A DNA stretch of 64,000 nt from Novosphingobium barchaimii LL02 (GTDB taxonomy: Bacteria; Pseudomonadota; Alphaproteobacteria; Sphingomonadales; Sphingomonadaceae). The stretch covers positions 1,228,668 through 1,292,667 of the forward strand of contig NZ_KQ130452.1 of the NCBI RefSeq assembly GCF_001046635.1, read 5' to 3'. Within the stretch, counting starts at the first letter, position 1. Each line of letters starts with the position of its first letter. Of the stretch, positions 9,853-19,078 are shown in pieces. The translations under genes were made by a program, and so were the position numbers. The notes under the pieces are model-generated. The model worked only from the letters and a program-made list of their open reading frames with translations. It was not told the DNA's origin and ran no database searches.

Positions 9853-11241
9853 TTACCGCGCCATGCGGTTCCAGGCATCGAGCGCGGCGATCTTGTAAGC
9901 CTCCGCCAGCGTCGGATAGTTGAAGGTGTTCTCGATGAAGTAGTCGATCGTCCCCTTCAGGTTCAGCACCGCCTGGCCGATGTGGATCAGCTCGGTCGCG
10001 CCCTCGCCGATGATATGGACGCCCAGCAGGCGGCGGGTCTTGTTCGAGAATATCATCTTCATCAGGCCCTGTTGCAGGCCCATGATGTGGCCCCGGCTGG
10101 TCTCGCGGAAACGGGCGATGCCGGTCTCGTAGTTGATGCCTCGTTGCCGCACTTCCTGTTCGGTCATGCCCACTGTGGAAATCTCCGGCACCGCGTAGAT
10201 GCCGTAAGGGAAGAATGCGGGCGCTGGTGGCAGAGGGAGGCCGAAAGCATGGCAGGCCGCGATGCGGCCCTGCTCCATCGAGGTCGAGGCAAGGCTGGGA
10301 AAGCCGATCACGTCGCCAGCTGCATAGATGTGGGGTACGGCGGTCTGATACGTCTCGGGATTGACGGAGAGCCGACCGCGCATGTCGGTTTCCAGCCCGC
10401 AGGTCTCCAGCTCCAGTCCGGTCGTCGCCCCCATCCGCCCGGCGCAGTAGAGCAGCATCTCGCTGCGCACCGTCCGCCCGTCGCCCAGCGTGGTGACGAC
10501 GCGCCCGTCCGCGCCCTTCTCCACTTTCTCAGCGGGAGAACCGAGCCGGAAGGTGACGCCCCGGTCGCGCAGCTGGTTCACGAACTCCTCGATGATCTCC
10601 CGGTCGACGAAATCGAGAAATGTCTCGCGCGGCTCGATCACGGTGACGGCCACGTCGAGCGCGGAGAAGATCGTCGCATACTCGATCCCGATCACCCCGG
10701 CGCCGACGACCGCCAGCGAGCGAGGCAGGCGCGGGATGTTCACGACCTCGTCCGAATCAAGGATGTCGGGGTCGGCGAAGTCCACATTGTCAGGCTGGTA
10801 GGGCACCGTTCCCACGGCGATCAGAAAACGCGCCCCCTCTACGATCAACTCGCTGCAATCGGGCGATGTCACCACCAGCCGATTGGCATCGATGAAGCGC
10901 GCGAAGCCTGCCATTGTCGCTACGCCATTGCGCAGGAACTGGTGCTCCAGCACGTCGACCTCATGGTCCAGCGTCTTGCCAAGACGGATGGAAAGATCCT
11001 CGCTGCCGATCTCTTTCTTCACCCGGTAGGAGCGCCCGTAGAACCCCCGCTCACGCCAGCCAGAAAGATTCAGCGCGGTTTCCCGCAGGGTCTTGCTGGG
11101 GATCGTGCCGGTATGCACCGACACCCCGCCAACCCGCTGGCGCCCCTCGATCACAAGGACGGACTTGCCCAGCTTCGCCGCCTGGATCGCCGCGCGCCGC
11201 CCCGAAGGACCGCTGCCAATCACGATGAACTCGTAAGCCAT
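9853..11241 (-). CDS. sthA: Soluble pyridine nucleotide transhydrogenase (Si-specific)
   Basis: SthA moves hydride between NAD(H) and NADP(H) and helps drain excess NADPH. The 462-residue flavoprotein starts at 11241 with MAYEFIVIGSGPSGRRAAIQ, an FAD-binding dinucleotide fold. At the place where related disulfide reductases carry CxxxxC, it reads HTGTIPSKTLRE without the cysteine pair; this absence is diagnostic of SthA. The NAD(P) fold is VVGAGVIGIEYATIFSAL, and IYAAGDVIGFPSLAS is the second FAD motif. The dimerisation domain ends the protein (NTFNYPTLAEAYKIAALDA). Confidence 0.94.
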   Translation of the reverse strand: MAYEFIVIGSGPSGRRAAIQAAKLGKSVLVIEGRQRVGGVSVHTGTIPSKTLRETALNLSGWRERGFYGRSYRVKKEIGSEDLSIRLGKTLDHEVDVLEHQFLRNGVATMAGFARFIDANRLVVTSPDCSELIVEGARFLIAVGTVPYQPDNVDFADPDILDSDEVVNIPRLPRSLAVVGAGVIGIEYATIFSALDVAVTVIEPRETFLDFVDREIIEEFVNQLRDRGVTFRLGSPAEKVEKGADGRVVTTLGDGRTVRSEMLLYCAGRMGATTGLELETCGLETDMRGRLSVNPETYQTAVPHIYAAGDVIGFPSLASTSMEQGRIAACHAFGLPLPPAPAFFPYGIYAVPEISTVGMTEQEVRQRGINYETGIARFRETSRGHIMGLQQGLMKMIFSNKTRRLLGVHIIGEGATELIHIGQAVLNLKGTIDYFIENTFNYPTLAEAYKIAALDAWNRMAR

Positions 11242-11387
11242 GGTCAACTCCACCAACGCCCGGCTGCAAAGCCCCTGCGCAAACTGTGCGGCCGGCCATG
11301 CTGCAACGCAACAGCCAATCCGCCGCATCCGGTTCGATGCGGCGAACGCTTTCCAATGCGGTGGCATCGCCCCTATAGGCATGGGCC

Positions 11388-11891
11388 ATGCGCCGATCCG
11401 CCCTACGCCTGCTCGCATTGCCCATGCTGATGGCACTCGCCGCCGCCCCCGCCCTCGCCCGCGAAAGCCTCGGGCTTTACGGCAATTGGGGCGCTTTTCG
11501 CGACCCGCTCGTCCCGCGCTGCTATGCCATCGCCATGGCAGAGCCCAGCGCCATGAGCCGCGACTATCAACCCTATGCCGCAATCGGCACCTGGCCGCGG
11601 CGCGGCGCGCGCAGCCAGGTGCATCTTCGTCTCTCCCGCAAGCTTGCACAAGGCAAGCCGGTAACCTTGCGTATCGGCAGGGAGCGGATCGTGTTGACCG
11701 CCGGCGGCGGCGACGCCTGGCCCCGCAGCGATACCGACAATGCCGCCATCATTGCCGCCATGCGCTCGGCTCCGACGATGACGGTGAGTGCGCGCGATGC
11801 GAAGGGGCGGCCTTTCGCCAATACCTGGGCGCTGCCGGGCGCGGCTTCGGCGATGGATGCGGCGCTGATCGGCTGCGCGCGACTGCGCTAG
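11388..11891 (+). CDS. Secreted protein, possibly IalB-like
   Basis: The 167-residue product begins with a clear Sec signal (LRLLALPMLMALAAAPALA, cleavage before RESLG). The mature part has the order LGLYGNWGAFRD, then RCYAIAMAE, then a beta-rich stretch ending in a cysteine (GCARLR). This order loosely resembles the invasion-associated locus B family, which has a Trp-containing start, a Cys-Tyr core and a C-terminal Cys that could pair with the first. I do not recognise it firmly. It has no operon partner and ends at a strong hairpin shared with the convergent OMP gene. Confidence 0.6.
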   Translation: MRRSALRLLALPMLMALAAAPALARESLGLYGNWGAFRDPLVPRCYAIAMAEPSAMSRDYQPYAAIGTWPRRGARSQVHLRLSRKLAQGKPVTLRIGRERIVLTAGGGDAWPRSDTDNAAIIAAMRSAPTMTVSARDAKGRPFANTWALPGAASAMDAALIGCARLR

Positions 11892-11913
11892 GCACCCCTT
11901 GCTCAAACGAAGA

Positions 11914-11939
11914 AGGGCGGAACCTCCCAGTTCCGCCCT
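11914..11939. terminator. Bidirectional hairpin between convergent genes
   Basis: A perfect 10-bp stem (AGGGCGGAAC with GTTCCGCCCT) encloses a 6-base loop, placed 23 bases after the secreted-protein stop and 25 bases before the OMP stop. Its position between two convergent genes fits a transcription terminator for both directions. There is only a short CCCTC run rather than a clear T tract. Confidence 0.75.
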
Positions 11940-11963
11940 CCCCTCGCCGCGAGCTGTGTCAGC

Positions 11964-12632
11964 TCAGAAGCGTACGCCCACGCCCGCCATCACCTGGTGG
12001 CGGTCGAGGTCCAGGTCGAAGCGCTGGCCGTCCGCGAAATCGCCCCGGTAATCCAGTTCGCCCTTCTCGTAGTTCGAGTAGCGGTATTCGAGCTTGGCGA
12101 AGACGTTGCTGGTCACCGCCTGCTCAACGCCTGCACCGATGCGCCAGCCGTCCGCATCGATGTCGCGGTTGGTGGTGACGGTGCCGCTGGCGTTACGCAC
12201 GTCGAACTTGGCGTTGGTATAACCGCCCTTGGCGTAGATCATCGTCCTGGGGCTCACCACATAGCCGAGGCGCGCGCCGACGTAGAGGTCGCGGTTGGTC
12301 TTGACGTTGCCGATGCCGAAGCCCTCGAAGTCGCCGTCACTGAACTTGGTCTTGGCGGTTGACCAGGTAACTTCCGCTTCTGGACCAACGACCACGTTGC
12401 CGAAGCGCATGTCATAACCCGCACCCACGCCATAGGCGAAGCCGTCGATCGACTGGTCGTTGTCTTCATTGACGTCGTCGTCGATGCTGCTGCCCGCCTT
12501 TGACACATCGTATCCCATCAGGGCTTCGACGTGGGGGCCCGAGAACGATTCCGCCGGGCCGGTGTCCTGTGCCATCGCGGGCATCGAAGCCATCGCGGAA
12601 CCGGCAGCGAGACAGACAAGGATCTTCTTCAT
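11964..12632 (-). CDS. Outer-membrane beta-barrel protein (OmpW/opacity-like)
   Basis: The 222-residue product starts with a signal peptide (MKKILVCLAAGSAMASMPAMA) and continues as alternating-hydrophobicity strands of an 8-stranded barrel. Examples are FAYGVGAGYDMRFGNVVVGP, GARLGYVVSPRTMIYAKGGY and FAKLEYRYSNYEKGEL. It ends in VMAGVGVRF, a typical C-terminal Phe sorting signal for the BAM complex. Small barrels of this type serve structural or minor porin roles; no specific function can be assigned. The 284 bases to rlmN are gene-free and contain promoters for both divergent genes. Confidence 0.82.
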   Translation of the reverse strand: MKKILVCLAAGSAMASMPAMAQDTGPAESFSGPHVEALMGYDVSKAGSSIDDDVNEDNDQSIDGFAYGVGAGYDMRFGNVVVGPEAEVTWSTAKTKFSDGDFEGFGIGNVKTNRDLYVGARLGYVVSPRTMIYAKGGYTNAKFDVRNASGTVTTNRDIDADGWRIGAGVEQAVTSNVFAKLEYRYSNYEKGELDYRGDFADGQRFDLDLDRHQVMAGVGVRF

Positions 12633-12916
12633 AAACGTACTCCGATTATTCCATGCGGCGGCTTTACCGCCTTTCCATCCGGCGGATTTCTCTGCCGTGG
12701 ACTGGTGAAATGCCGTTCGAAGCGCCGGAGTTTCCTGAACCTAACACAACGAAATCATTGATGTTTTTTGGCAACACTGGATCGATGTGCCGAAGGTTTC
12801 GCGGGCCGGATGGAGGGAACTGGATCGCAGGCCGTGCCGTTTGCGCAGGCCCGCTGTGCCCGCGCGAGGGGGCCGTCTTCCGTTTTGCCTGCGAATGCCC
12901 TATATGCCTGTCCATC

Positions 12917-14269
12917 ATGTCAGACACGAACGACCTCCCAGCCGGCGCAGCCGCCGCTGCCGGCCTCATGGCGATCCCGGGCCATATCGATCCCATGCCG
13001 GTGCCGCGCCCCGGCATCGTCGACGGTGTCACCCCGCGCCAGGACGGCCGCATCGACCTCCTCGGCTTGCCCAAGAAGCGCATTACCGAACTGTTCGAAG
13101 GCGCCGGGCTGGACGCCAAGGCGGCAAAGCTGCGCGCCAAGCAGGTCTACCACTGGCTCTACCACCGCGGTGTCACCGAATTCGATGCGATGACCGACAT
13201 CGCCAAGACCATGCGCCCCTGGCTGGCGCAGCGTTTCGTCGTTGGCCGCCCCGAAATCGTCGAGGCCCAGCATTCCAGCGACGGCACCCGCAAATGGCTG
13301 CTGCGCACCGATGACGCGCACGATTACGAGATGGTCTTCATCCCTGATGCGGACCGGGGAACGCTGTGCGTCTCCTCCCAGGTCGGCTGTACCCTCAATT
13401 GCCGGTTCTGCCACACCGGCACCATGCGCTTGGTGCGCAACCTGACGGTGGGTGAAATCGTCGGCCAGGTCATGCTGGCGCGCGATGCGCTGGGCGAATG
13501 GCCCAATGGCGTCAGCGACACCCGCCCTGCCGCGCGCACTGACTTTGGGGTCGATCCGGATGAGGACGAGGATGAGGACGAAGGTTCCTATACCTCCAGC
13601 GGCCGCCTGCTTACCAACATCGTGATGATGGGCATGGGCGAACCACTGTATAATTTCGACAACGTGCGCGATGCGCTCAAGCTGGTGATGGACGGCGAAG
13701 GCCTCGCCTTGTCCAAGCGCCGCATCACGCTCTCCACCTCGGGCGTGATCCCGCAGATGGCGCGCTGCGGCGAGGAGATCGGCGTCAACCTGGCAGTCTC
13801 GCTCCACGCGGTGACCAAGGAAGTGCGCGACGAGATCGTGCCCATCAACAAGAAGTACGGTCTTGAGGAGCTGCTCCAGGCCTGCGCCGATTATCCCCGC
13901 GCCTCGAACGCGCGGCGAATCACGTTCGAATACGTGATGCTCAAGGACAAGAACGATTCGGACGCCGACGCGCGGGAACTGGTCCGCCTGCTCAAGAAGT
14001 ACAACCTGCCCGCTAAAGTGAACCTGATCCCGTTCAACCCCTGGCCCGGCGCACAGTACGAATGCTCGACGCCCGAGCGCATCCGGTCGTTCTCGGACAT
14101 TGTCTTCCAGGGCGGTATCTCCGCCCCGGTCCGCACCCCGCGCGGCCGCGATATCGATGCGGCCTGCGGCCAGCTCAAGACGGCCGCGGAAAAGAAGAGC
14201 CGCGCTGAACTGGACCGTATCCACGCGGAAAAAGAAGCGGCGATGGAAGCTGAGGGCGTCGCAGGCTGA
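12917..14269 (+). CDS. rlmN: Dual-specificity 23S rRNA/tRNA m2A methyltransferase RlmN
   Basis: RlmN is a radical SAM enzyme that methylates C2 of A2503 in 23S rRNA and A37 in some tRNAs. The 450-residue product has the 4Fe-4S motif CTLNCRFC (Cys158, 162, 165), the preceding CVSSQVG, and [14 protein letters not shown] and LAVSLHAV, which are family marks. Two oddities: about 40 extra N-terminal residues before the usual start, and an acidic insertion ([10 protein letters not shown], near residue 218) between the Fe-S region and the SAM-binding GEPL motif. The start is the first ATG after a plausible upstream region; internal starts are possible. Confidence 0.94.
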   Translation: MSDTNDLPAGAAAAAGLMAIPGHIDPMPVPRPGIVDGVTPRQDGRIDLLGLPKKRITELFEGAGLDAKAAKLRAKQVYHWLYHRGVTEFDAMTDIAKTMRPWLAQRFVVGRPEIVEAQHSSDGTRKWLLRTDDAHDYEMVFIPDADRGTLCVSSQVGCTLNCRFCHTGTMRLVRNLTVGEIVGQVMLARDALGEWPNGVSDTRPAARTDFGVDPDEDEDEDEGSYTSSGRLLTNIVMMGMGEPLYNFDNVRDALKLVMDGEGLALSKRRITLSTSGVIPQMARCGEEIGVNLAVSLHAVTKEVRDEIVPINKKYGLEELLQACADYPRASNARRITFEYVMLKDKNDSDADARELVRLLKKYNLPAKVNLIPFNPWPGAQYECSTPERIRSFSDIVFQGGISAPVRTPRGRDIDAACGQLKTAAEKKSRAELDRIHAEKEAAMEAEGVAG

Positions 14270-14283
14270 GCTTAGGATGTCCG

Positions 14284-14382
14284 GGCTTCGACCGGCTCAG
14301 CCTGAGCGGGGGTCGGGCAAGACGATCTACCCGAAAAAGCGACTTACACTGACGCCCGTTCGTCCTGAGCTTGTCGAAGGAC
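14284..14382. repeat. Pair of inverted REP-like elements
   Basis: Two related GC-rich sequences lie in opposite orientation: 14284-14310 (containing TTCGACCGGCTCAGCCTGAG) and 14355-14382 (containing CGTCCTGAGCTTGTCGAAGG). The second, reversed, resembles the first, so together they can fold into a large hairpin. They lie just after the rlmN stop and before the convergent LysR gene. I associate this TTCGACAAGCTCAGG family with dispersed intergenic repeats of sphingomonads; that attribution is from memory. Confidence 0.65.
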
Positions 14383-14388
14383 TATGAC

Positions 14389-15162
14389 TCAGCCCTGCGT
14401 CAGCGCTGCAACGAGGTCCCGCACCTTCTTCTGCCGCCATTGCGGCAGCGGCGCGACCAGCCAGTAGCCGCGCTGGCAGGGCACCGCAGGCGCGCCCGTT
14501 CCCGCCGCCAAGAGCGCCGGCACGTGCGCGCGGCCCAGGCCGGCAAGCGCCGCAGCGATTGCCTGACCGGCATCACCCACCATGATCGGCGGCTTGGTTT
14601 CCTCCGTCTCGGCCTCGAAATCCGGCGTGGGATCGCCGGGCCAGCCGATCCAGTCCCCACTGCCCACTTCCACCCATTCTGCGCTGCCCAGCATCATCCC
14701 TTCGAGTTCGCCCGGACCGTCCGTCCAGCGCACCGCAAGATCGAGGTTAGCCTCGGTGAAATCGGTCATCTCGCCGTCGACGAGGATGTAGCGCACCTGC
14801 GGGTTAGCTGCGCGAAAGGCGGCCAGGCGCGGCGCGAGCCACGCGGCGAAGAATTCGCGCGGAGCGGCGATCGTGTAGACGTGACTGGACTGGCCCGCCT
14901 GCATCGCCTGCACCGCATCCTCGAAATGCAGGAACCCGTTGCGCAGCGCGGCAAGACCGGCGCCGGCTTCGTCGGTAAGTTCCAGGCCCTTGCTGGTGCG
15001 GCGAAACAGCACCACGCCCATCAGGTCTTCCAGCGCTCGAATCTGCTGCCCGACGGCGGCGGGGGTCACTGCAAGTTCATCCGCCGCGCGGGTGAACGAC
15101 AAGTGCCGGGCGGCAGCGTCGAAGACGCGCAGGGCGTTGAGGGGCAGATGCGTGCGCTTCAT
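14389..15162 (-). CDS. LysR-family regulator, GcvA-like
   Basis: The 257-residue product has the LysR winged helix at residues 5-65 (LNALRVFDAAARHLSFTRAA, then VTPAAVGQQIRALEDLMGVV). The pattern LNALRVFDAAARHLSFT is that of the GcvA/AmpR subgroup. The substrate-binding domain is shorter than the usual ~230 residues, so the protein is smaller than the common 290-310. No target gene is divergently arranged: apaG upstream is read in the same direction 55 bases away. Its regulon is therefore unknown. Confidence 0.82.
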   Translation of the reverse strand: MKRTHLPLNALRVFDAAARHLSFTRAADELAVTPAAVGQQIRALEDLMGVVLFRRTSKGLELTDEAGAGLAALRNGFLHFEDAVQAMQAGQSSHVYTIAAPREFFAAWLAPRLAAFRAANPQVRYILVDGEMTDFTEANLDLAVRWTDGPGELEGMMLGSAEWVEVGSGDWIGWPGDPTPDFEAETEETKPPIMVGDAGQAIAAALAGLGRAHVPALLAAGTGAPAVPCQRGYWLVAPLPQWRQKKVRDLVAALTQG

Positions 15163-15217
15163 GGCGCTTCCCTATGCGCAGGCGCGCTGCGGGGCAATGG
15201 CCCTGACGGCAGCGCGG

Positions 15218-15616
15218 TTAGCCGGCGGTGGCAGGTGCGGCGAGTGGGAAGTAGGGGATCAGCGCGTTGAACTCGCCCCCGTCCTCTCGGCGGAAGGTAT
15301 AGTACCCCTCCATCGAGCCCTGAGGCGTGGAAAGCGGGCATCCAGACACGTAATCGTGGCTCCGCCCCGTCGCGAGGACCGGCTGTTCGCCGACGACGCC
15401 CTCGCCCTCAACTACGTCGACTTTGCCGGTGGCATCAGTGATGCGCCAGTGGCGGGTCAAGAGTTGGAGGGTCTCACCCGTCTCGTTTTCGATTCGGATA
15501 TGGTAGACCCAGAACCATTTGCCCGCCTCGATGCGCGATTGCTCAGGCAGGAAATTGACGGCAACCCGTACCGTGAGGCCATCGGTGATGGCGGCGTGCT
15601 GGAACAGTTCCTTCAT
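15218..15616 (-). CDS. apaG: ApaG (Co2+/Mg2+ efflux-associated) protein
   Basis: The 132-residue product is a single fibronectin-III-like ApaG domain, with the signatures WVYHIRIENETGETLQLL, RHWRITDATGKV and the conserved GCPLSTPQGSMEGYY. ApaG is linked to metal-ion homeostasis and diadenosine tetraphosphate metabolism in enterobacteria, but its molecular action is not settled. It lies downstream of metZ with about 86 bases between, the same strand, an association I recall in sphingomonads. Confidence 0.93.
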   Translation of the reverse strand: MKELFQHAAITDGLTVRVAVNFLPEQSRIEAGKWFWVYHIRIENETGETLQLLTRHWRITDATGKVDVVEGEGVVGEQPVLATGRSHDYVSGCPLSTPQGSMEGYYTFRREDGGEFNALIPYFPLAAPATAG

Positions 15617-15702
15617 GACAATAGCCAGCCTAACGACGATTTAGCGAGGCCACAACCGCCATTCCTGCCCCTTCCCGAGCAAGTTTGGGGCAGGGGCTTG
15701 GC

Positions 15703-16911
15703 TTAGAGGCCCACTTTAGTCAGCGCCTGATCGAAGTCCTCGATCAGGTCGTCGATATCTTCCAGGCCCACGTTGATGCGCAGCATGCCTTCGCCGATGC
15801 CCATCGCCTCGCGCCCTTCGGCGCCCATGTTGTGGTGCGTGGTCGAAGCCGGGTGGCACATCAGCGAACGCGAATCGCCGATGTTGTTCGAGATGTCGAT
15901 CAGCTTCAGCCCATCGAGAAGCCCCCAGGCCTGCTCGCGCCCGCCGTCCAGCACGAAGCTGAAGATCGGCCCGCAGGCATCCATCTGCTTCATCGCCAGC
16001 GCCTGCTGCGGGTGGCTGTCGAGCCAGGGATGCAGGATCTTGGGCACGCGGGCCTCGACGAACTTGCCGAGCGCCAGCGCGTTCTCGCTCTGCTTCTTGG
16101 CGCGCAGATCGAGCGTCTCGAGGCCCTTCAGCACCACCCAGGCGTTGAACGGCGAAAGGTTCGGTCCGGTGTTGCGCTGGAACGGCAGCAGCTTGTCGTT
16201 GATGAATTCTTCCGAACCGCAGACAGCACCGGCAAGGACTCGGCCCTGCCCGTCCATCAGCTTGGTTGCGGAATAGGCGACGACGTCGATCCCGAACTCC
16301 ATCGGCCGCTGCAGCGCGGGCGAGCAGAAGGCGTTGTCGACCACGGTGGTGATGCCGTGTGCCTTGGCGATCGCGGCGATGCCGGCAAGGTCAGCGACGT
16401 CCATCGTCGGATTCGCCGGGGTTTCGAAGAAGAACACCTTGGTATTGGGGCGGATCGCCGCTTCCCAGGCGGTGAGGTCGCCTGCGTCGATCACCGTCAC
16501 TTCCACGCCGAAGCGCGGCAGCAGGTGATCGCCCAGCCAGCGGCACGAACCGAAGGCGGCGCGCGCGGTGACCATGTGGTCGCCCGCCGAAAGCTGGCAC
16601 AGCAGAGCAGCGGTCATTGCCGCCATGCCGGTGGCCTGGGTCCGGCACGCCTCTGCGCCTTCGAGCAGCGCGATGCGCTCCTCCAGCATAGCGACGGTCG
16701 GGTTCTGCAGGCGAGAGTAGGTCATGCCTTCCTCTTCGCCCATGAAACGCGCAGCGACGGTGGCCGCATCGTCATAGGCATAGCCCGAGGTAAGGAAGAG
16801 CGCCTCGCTCGTCTCGCCCATCTCGGAACGCCAGGTGCCTCCGCGAATCGCGCGGGTGGCGGGGCGCCAGTTGCGGGTCTGGGTGCGGTCCTGTCCGGTG
16901 GTGCGTTTCAT
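15703..16911 (-). CDS. metZ: O-succinylhomoserine sulfhydrylase
   Basis: MetZ makes homocysteine from O-succinylhomoserine and sulfide in methionine synthesis. The 402-residue product belongs to the Cys/Met PLP enzymes. The start at 16911 (MKRTTGQDRTQTRNWRPAT) fits the MetZ N-terminus. The PLP lysine lies in VVAYSATKLMDGQGR, with YSRLQNPT and TRAAFGSCRW upstream as substrate- and phosphate-binding elements. LYFGSET-type variations found in MetB are absent. No riboswitch could be recognised in the ~120 bases upstream. Confidence 0.88.
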   Translation of the reverse strand: MKRTTGQDRTQTRNWRPATRAIRGGTWRSEMGETSEALFLTSGYAYDDAATVAARFMGEEEGMTYSRLQNPTVAMLEERIALLEGAEACRTQATGMAAMTAALLCQLSAGDHMVTARAAFGSCRWLGDHLLPRFGVEVTVIDAGDLTAWEAAIRPNTKVFFFETPANPTMDVADLAGIAAIAKAHGITTVVDNAFCSPALQRPMEFGIDVVAYSATKLMDGQGRVLAGAVCGSEEFINDKLLPFQRNTGPNLSPFNAWVVLKGLETLDLRAKKQSENALALGKFVEARVPKILHPWLDSHPQQALAMKQMDACGPIFSFVLDGGREQAWGLLDGLKLIDISNNIGDSRSLMCHPASTTHHNMGAEGREAMGIGEGMLRINVGLEDIDDLIEDFDQALTKVGL

Positions 16912-17034
16912 GGCCCAAGCCTCTATAAGCGCGGGGCTGCGAGTGCAAGCGGATGCGCAGGGAGAACGGCCCTCGTGGCGCGCCTGCCGGGCGCCCTTGC
17001 CCAAACCCCCGAACCCCCTTATCCCGCCGCTCCG

Positions 17035-18333
17035 ATGCCGTTTACCGCCCCACAAACTCTCAGCTCAAGAGAACGCGACCCGCTAGGCTGGTGCGTTCTC
17101 ATCGTTGCCCTGTTCGAGGCGATGGCGCTGTGGCGCATAGGCACCCCCACCCGCTATTACTTCGACGAGATTCACTATGTGCCTGCGGCCCTCAAGCTGC
17201 TGGATCTGATCCCGGCCAACCGCGAACACCCGCTATTCGGCAAGGAAGTGATCGCCGGCCTCATCCATCTGCTCGGCGACCGGCCGCTGGCATGGCGCCT
17301 GGGCCCTGCCCTGTTCGGCGGGCTTGGCCTGTTCGCATTTGCCCGGCTGAACTGGCATATCACCCAGCGCCGCCGCGCCACGATCGCCGCAACCGCGTTG
17401 CTGGCGACCAATTTCATGTGGTTCGTCCAGAGCCGCATCGCCATGCTGGACATGATATCGGCGGGGATGTGCATGGTCGGCCTGTGGCAGTTCGCCGCCG
17501 CCCTGCGCGCCCGCAAGACCGGACCTGCCCGCCTGCATCTGATCGCGAGCGGACTGGCCATGGGCCTGTGTCTCGGCGCGAAGTGGAGCGCGGCTCCAGC
17601 ACTGATGATGCCGGGTCTCGCCTTCCTGATCCTGCGCTTGCGGGAAACCGGGCCTTTACGAATCGGCCGCCGCGGCGCCGGGCCGATCAAGGGTATCACC
17701 TTTACCGAAGCCGCGCTCTGGCTGGGCGTGTTCCCGCTTGCGGTATACTGGGCGACCTATCTTCCGGCGATGTTCTACCCCCATCACGCGGTATCTCCAT
17801 GGGGCGTTATCGAGCAGCACGAACTGATGATCCGCCTCCAGGACAGCGTGAAGAAGCCCCATCCCTATCGCACCTACTGGTATCAGTGGGTCGCGGACTG
17901 GCGGGGCATCTGGTATCTGTTCGAGAACGTCGACGGCGCCCAGCGCGGCATCGTCATGATCGGCAACCCGCTGTCGATGATCGCCGGCCTGTTCGCGCTG
18001 GTCTGGGGAGTGTGGGCAACGGCATTCCGGCGCCGGTGGGACGTGCTGGCCTTCGTCGTGCTCTACACTGCGTGCCTCGGCATGTGGATCGTCAACGGCA
18101 AGCCGGTCCAGTTCTACTACCATTACCTGCTGCCCGGCGCCTTCCTGATGGCGGTACTGGCGCTGGCGCTGGATGCGCTATGGGACCGGCGGGGACGCTG
18201 GCCCAAGGTCGCGACCGGAATGATGGTACTGGCGCTGCTACTGTTCGCGCTGTTCTACCCGATCCTGTCGGGCTGGCCGCTGCCGTTCAGGAGTGCCTAC
18301 AATTTCTGGATGTGGCTGCCGAGCTGGCGCTGA
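17035..18333 (+). CDS. PMT-family phospholipid carrier-dependent glycosyltransferase
   Basis: This 432-residue polytopic membrane protein resembles protein O-mannosyltransferases. The first extracytoplasmic loop carries the Asp-Glu pair in RYYFDEIHYVPAAL, the catalytic region of the PMT fold, followed by HPLFGKEVIAGLIHLLGDRP. At least ten hydrophobic helices follow, and a family-typical segment (HPYRTYWYQWVADWRGIWY) occurs near residue 285. Such enzymes transfer mannose or related sugars from polyprenyl phosphate to secreted proteins. The convergent GT2-GtrA protein could supply polyprenyl-phosphate sugar, so these genes may form one glycosylation pathway. Confidence 0.85.
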   Translation: MPFTAPQTLSSRERDPLGWCVLIVALFEAMALWRIGTPTRYYFDEIHYVPAALKLLDLIPANREHPLFGKEVIAGLIHLLGDRPLAWRLGPALFGGLGLFAFARLNWHITQRRRATIAATALLATNFMWFVQSRIAMLDMISAGMCMVGLWQFAAALRARKTGPARLHLIASGLAMGLCLGAKWSAAPALMMPGLAFLILRLRETGPLRIGRRGAGPIKGITFTEAALWLGVFPLAVYWATYLPAMFYPHHAVSPWGVIEQHELMIRLQDSVKKPHPYRTYWYQWVADWRGIWYLFENVDGAQRGIVMIGNPLSMIAGLFALVWGVWATAFRRRWDVLAFVVLYTACLGMWIVNGKPVQFYYHYLLPGAFLMAVLALALDALWDRRGRWPKVATGMMVLALLLFALFYPILSGWPLPFRSAYNFWMWLPSWR

Positions 18334-18397
18334 GCGCGGTCGATTGCCGCCGTCCTTCCGACCTGCGGTCTATCGCCCGACATAGGCTCTCGGATCG

Positions 18398-19078
18398 TTA
18401 GCGGGACGTGGCTCGCCATCCGCGCAGGCGCAGCGCCAATGCGGCAAGAACCGCGCCCAATCCCGCCATCGCCATGTCCTTCTGCGCGTCCCAAGGGTCG
18501 CCCTGCTGTCCGTTGTAAGCCGCCGCATTCGGCCCAGCCATGAAGATGGTCAGCAGCCACTCGAATATCTCGTAGAGCGCGCTGCCGGCCAGCACGAACT
18601 CCACGGCGATATAGGTGGCGAGCCGGGCCGACAGCCGCTTGTGCCGCGTCAGCCACGCAGAGATCGGATGCACCCAGCACAGTCCGAAGCTGAGATGGAC
18701 CAGCCGGTCCCACGAATTACGGGAAAGCCCCAGCACCCTAGCGGGCGATGGCAGGCCAAGCGAACGCGCCCAGTCCTCGTAAGGGACGAAGGAATAGATG
18801 TAGCGCCCGCCCAGCGTGTGCAGCCACAGGAAAAGGCAGGCGCACACGACGGCGCTGGTCGGCATGGGCCAGCGCCGCAGCGAAAGGCCAATGCCCGCCA
18901 CGATGGCGAGTGTCGGCAGGTTCTGAAGCGGTGCAAGGTCCGGGTACGGCGTATCGACCAGGCTAAGCAGCGCCCCCGCAGCCGTCAGCGCCAGCAGGAC
19001 GACCTGCACGCGCGGGACGGCAGCGGGCAGGTTCAGTATTTGCCCCAGACGAATTTGGACGACAGCGCGAAATTCCAC
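18398..19078 (-). CDS. DUF2238 (YjdF-like) inner-membrane protein
   Basis: The 226-residue product has about five or six hydrophobic helices. The family marks are LHTLGGRYIYSFVPYEDW, RNSWDRLVHLSFG and the C-terminal GDPWDAQKDM, all typical of DUF2238. Function is unknown. Its 5' end overlaps the 3' end of the GT2-GtrA gene by 46 bases if the ATG at 19078 is used; a GTG about 65 bases further in would avoid the overlap. Either way it is probably co-transcribed with the glycosyltransferase. Confidence 0.78.
   Translation of the reverse strand: MEFRAVVQIRLGQILNLPAAVPRVQVVLLALTAAGALLSLVDTPYPDLAPLQNLPTLAIVAGIGLSLRRWPMPTSAVVCACLFLWLHTLGGRYIYSFVPYEDWARSLGLPSPARVLGLSRNSWDRLVHLSFGLCWVHPISAWLTRHKRLSARLATYIAVEFVLAGSALYEIFEWLLTIFMAGPNAAAYNGQQGDPWDAQKDMAMAGLGAVLAALALRLRGWRATSR

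Noticed and set aside
16912-17034. Possible SAM-responsive riboswitch before metZ
   Set aside because: metZ genes in this class are often preceded by a SAM-II element, but the conserved bases of SAM-II or SAM-SAH elements were not found here.
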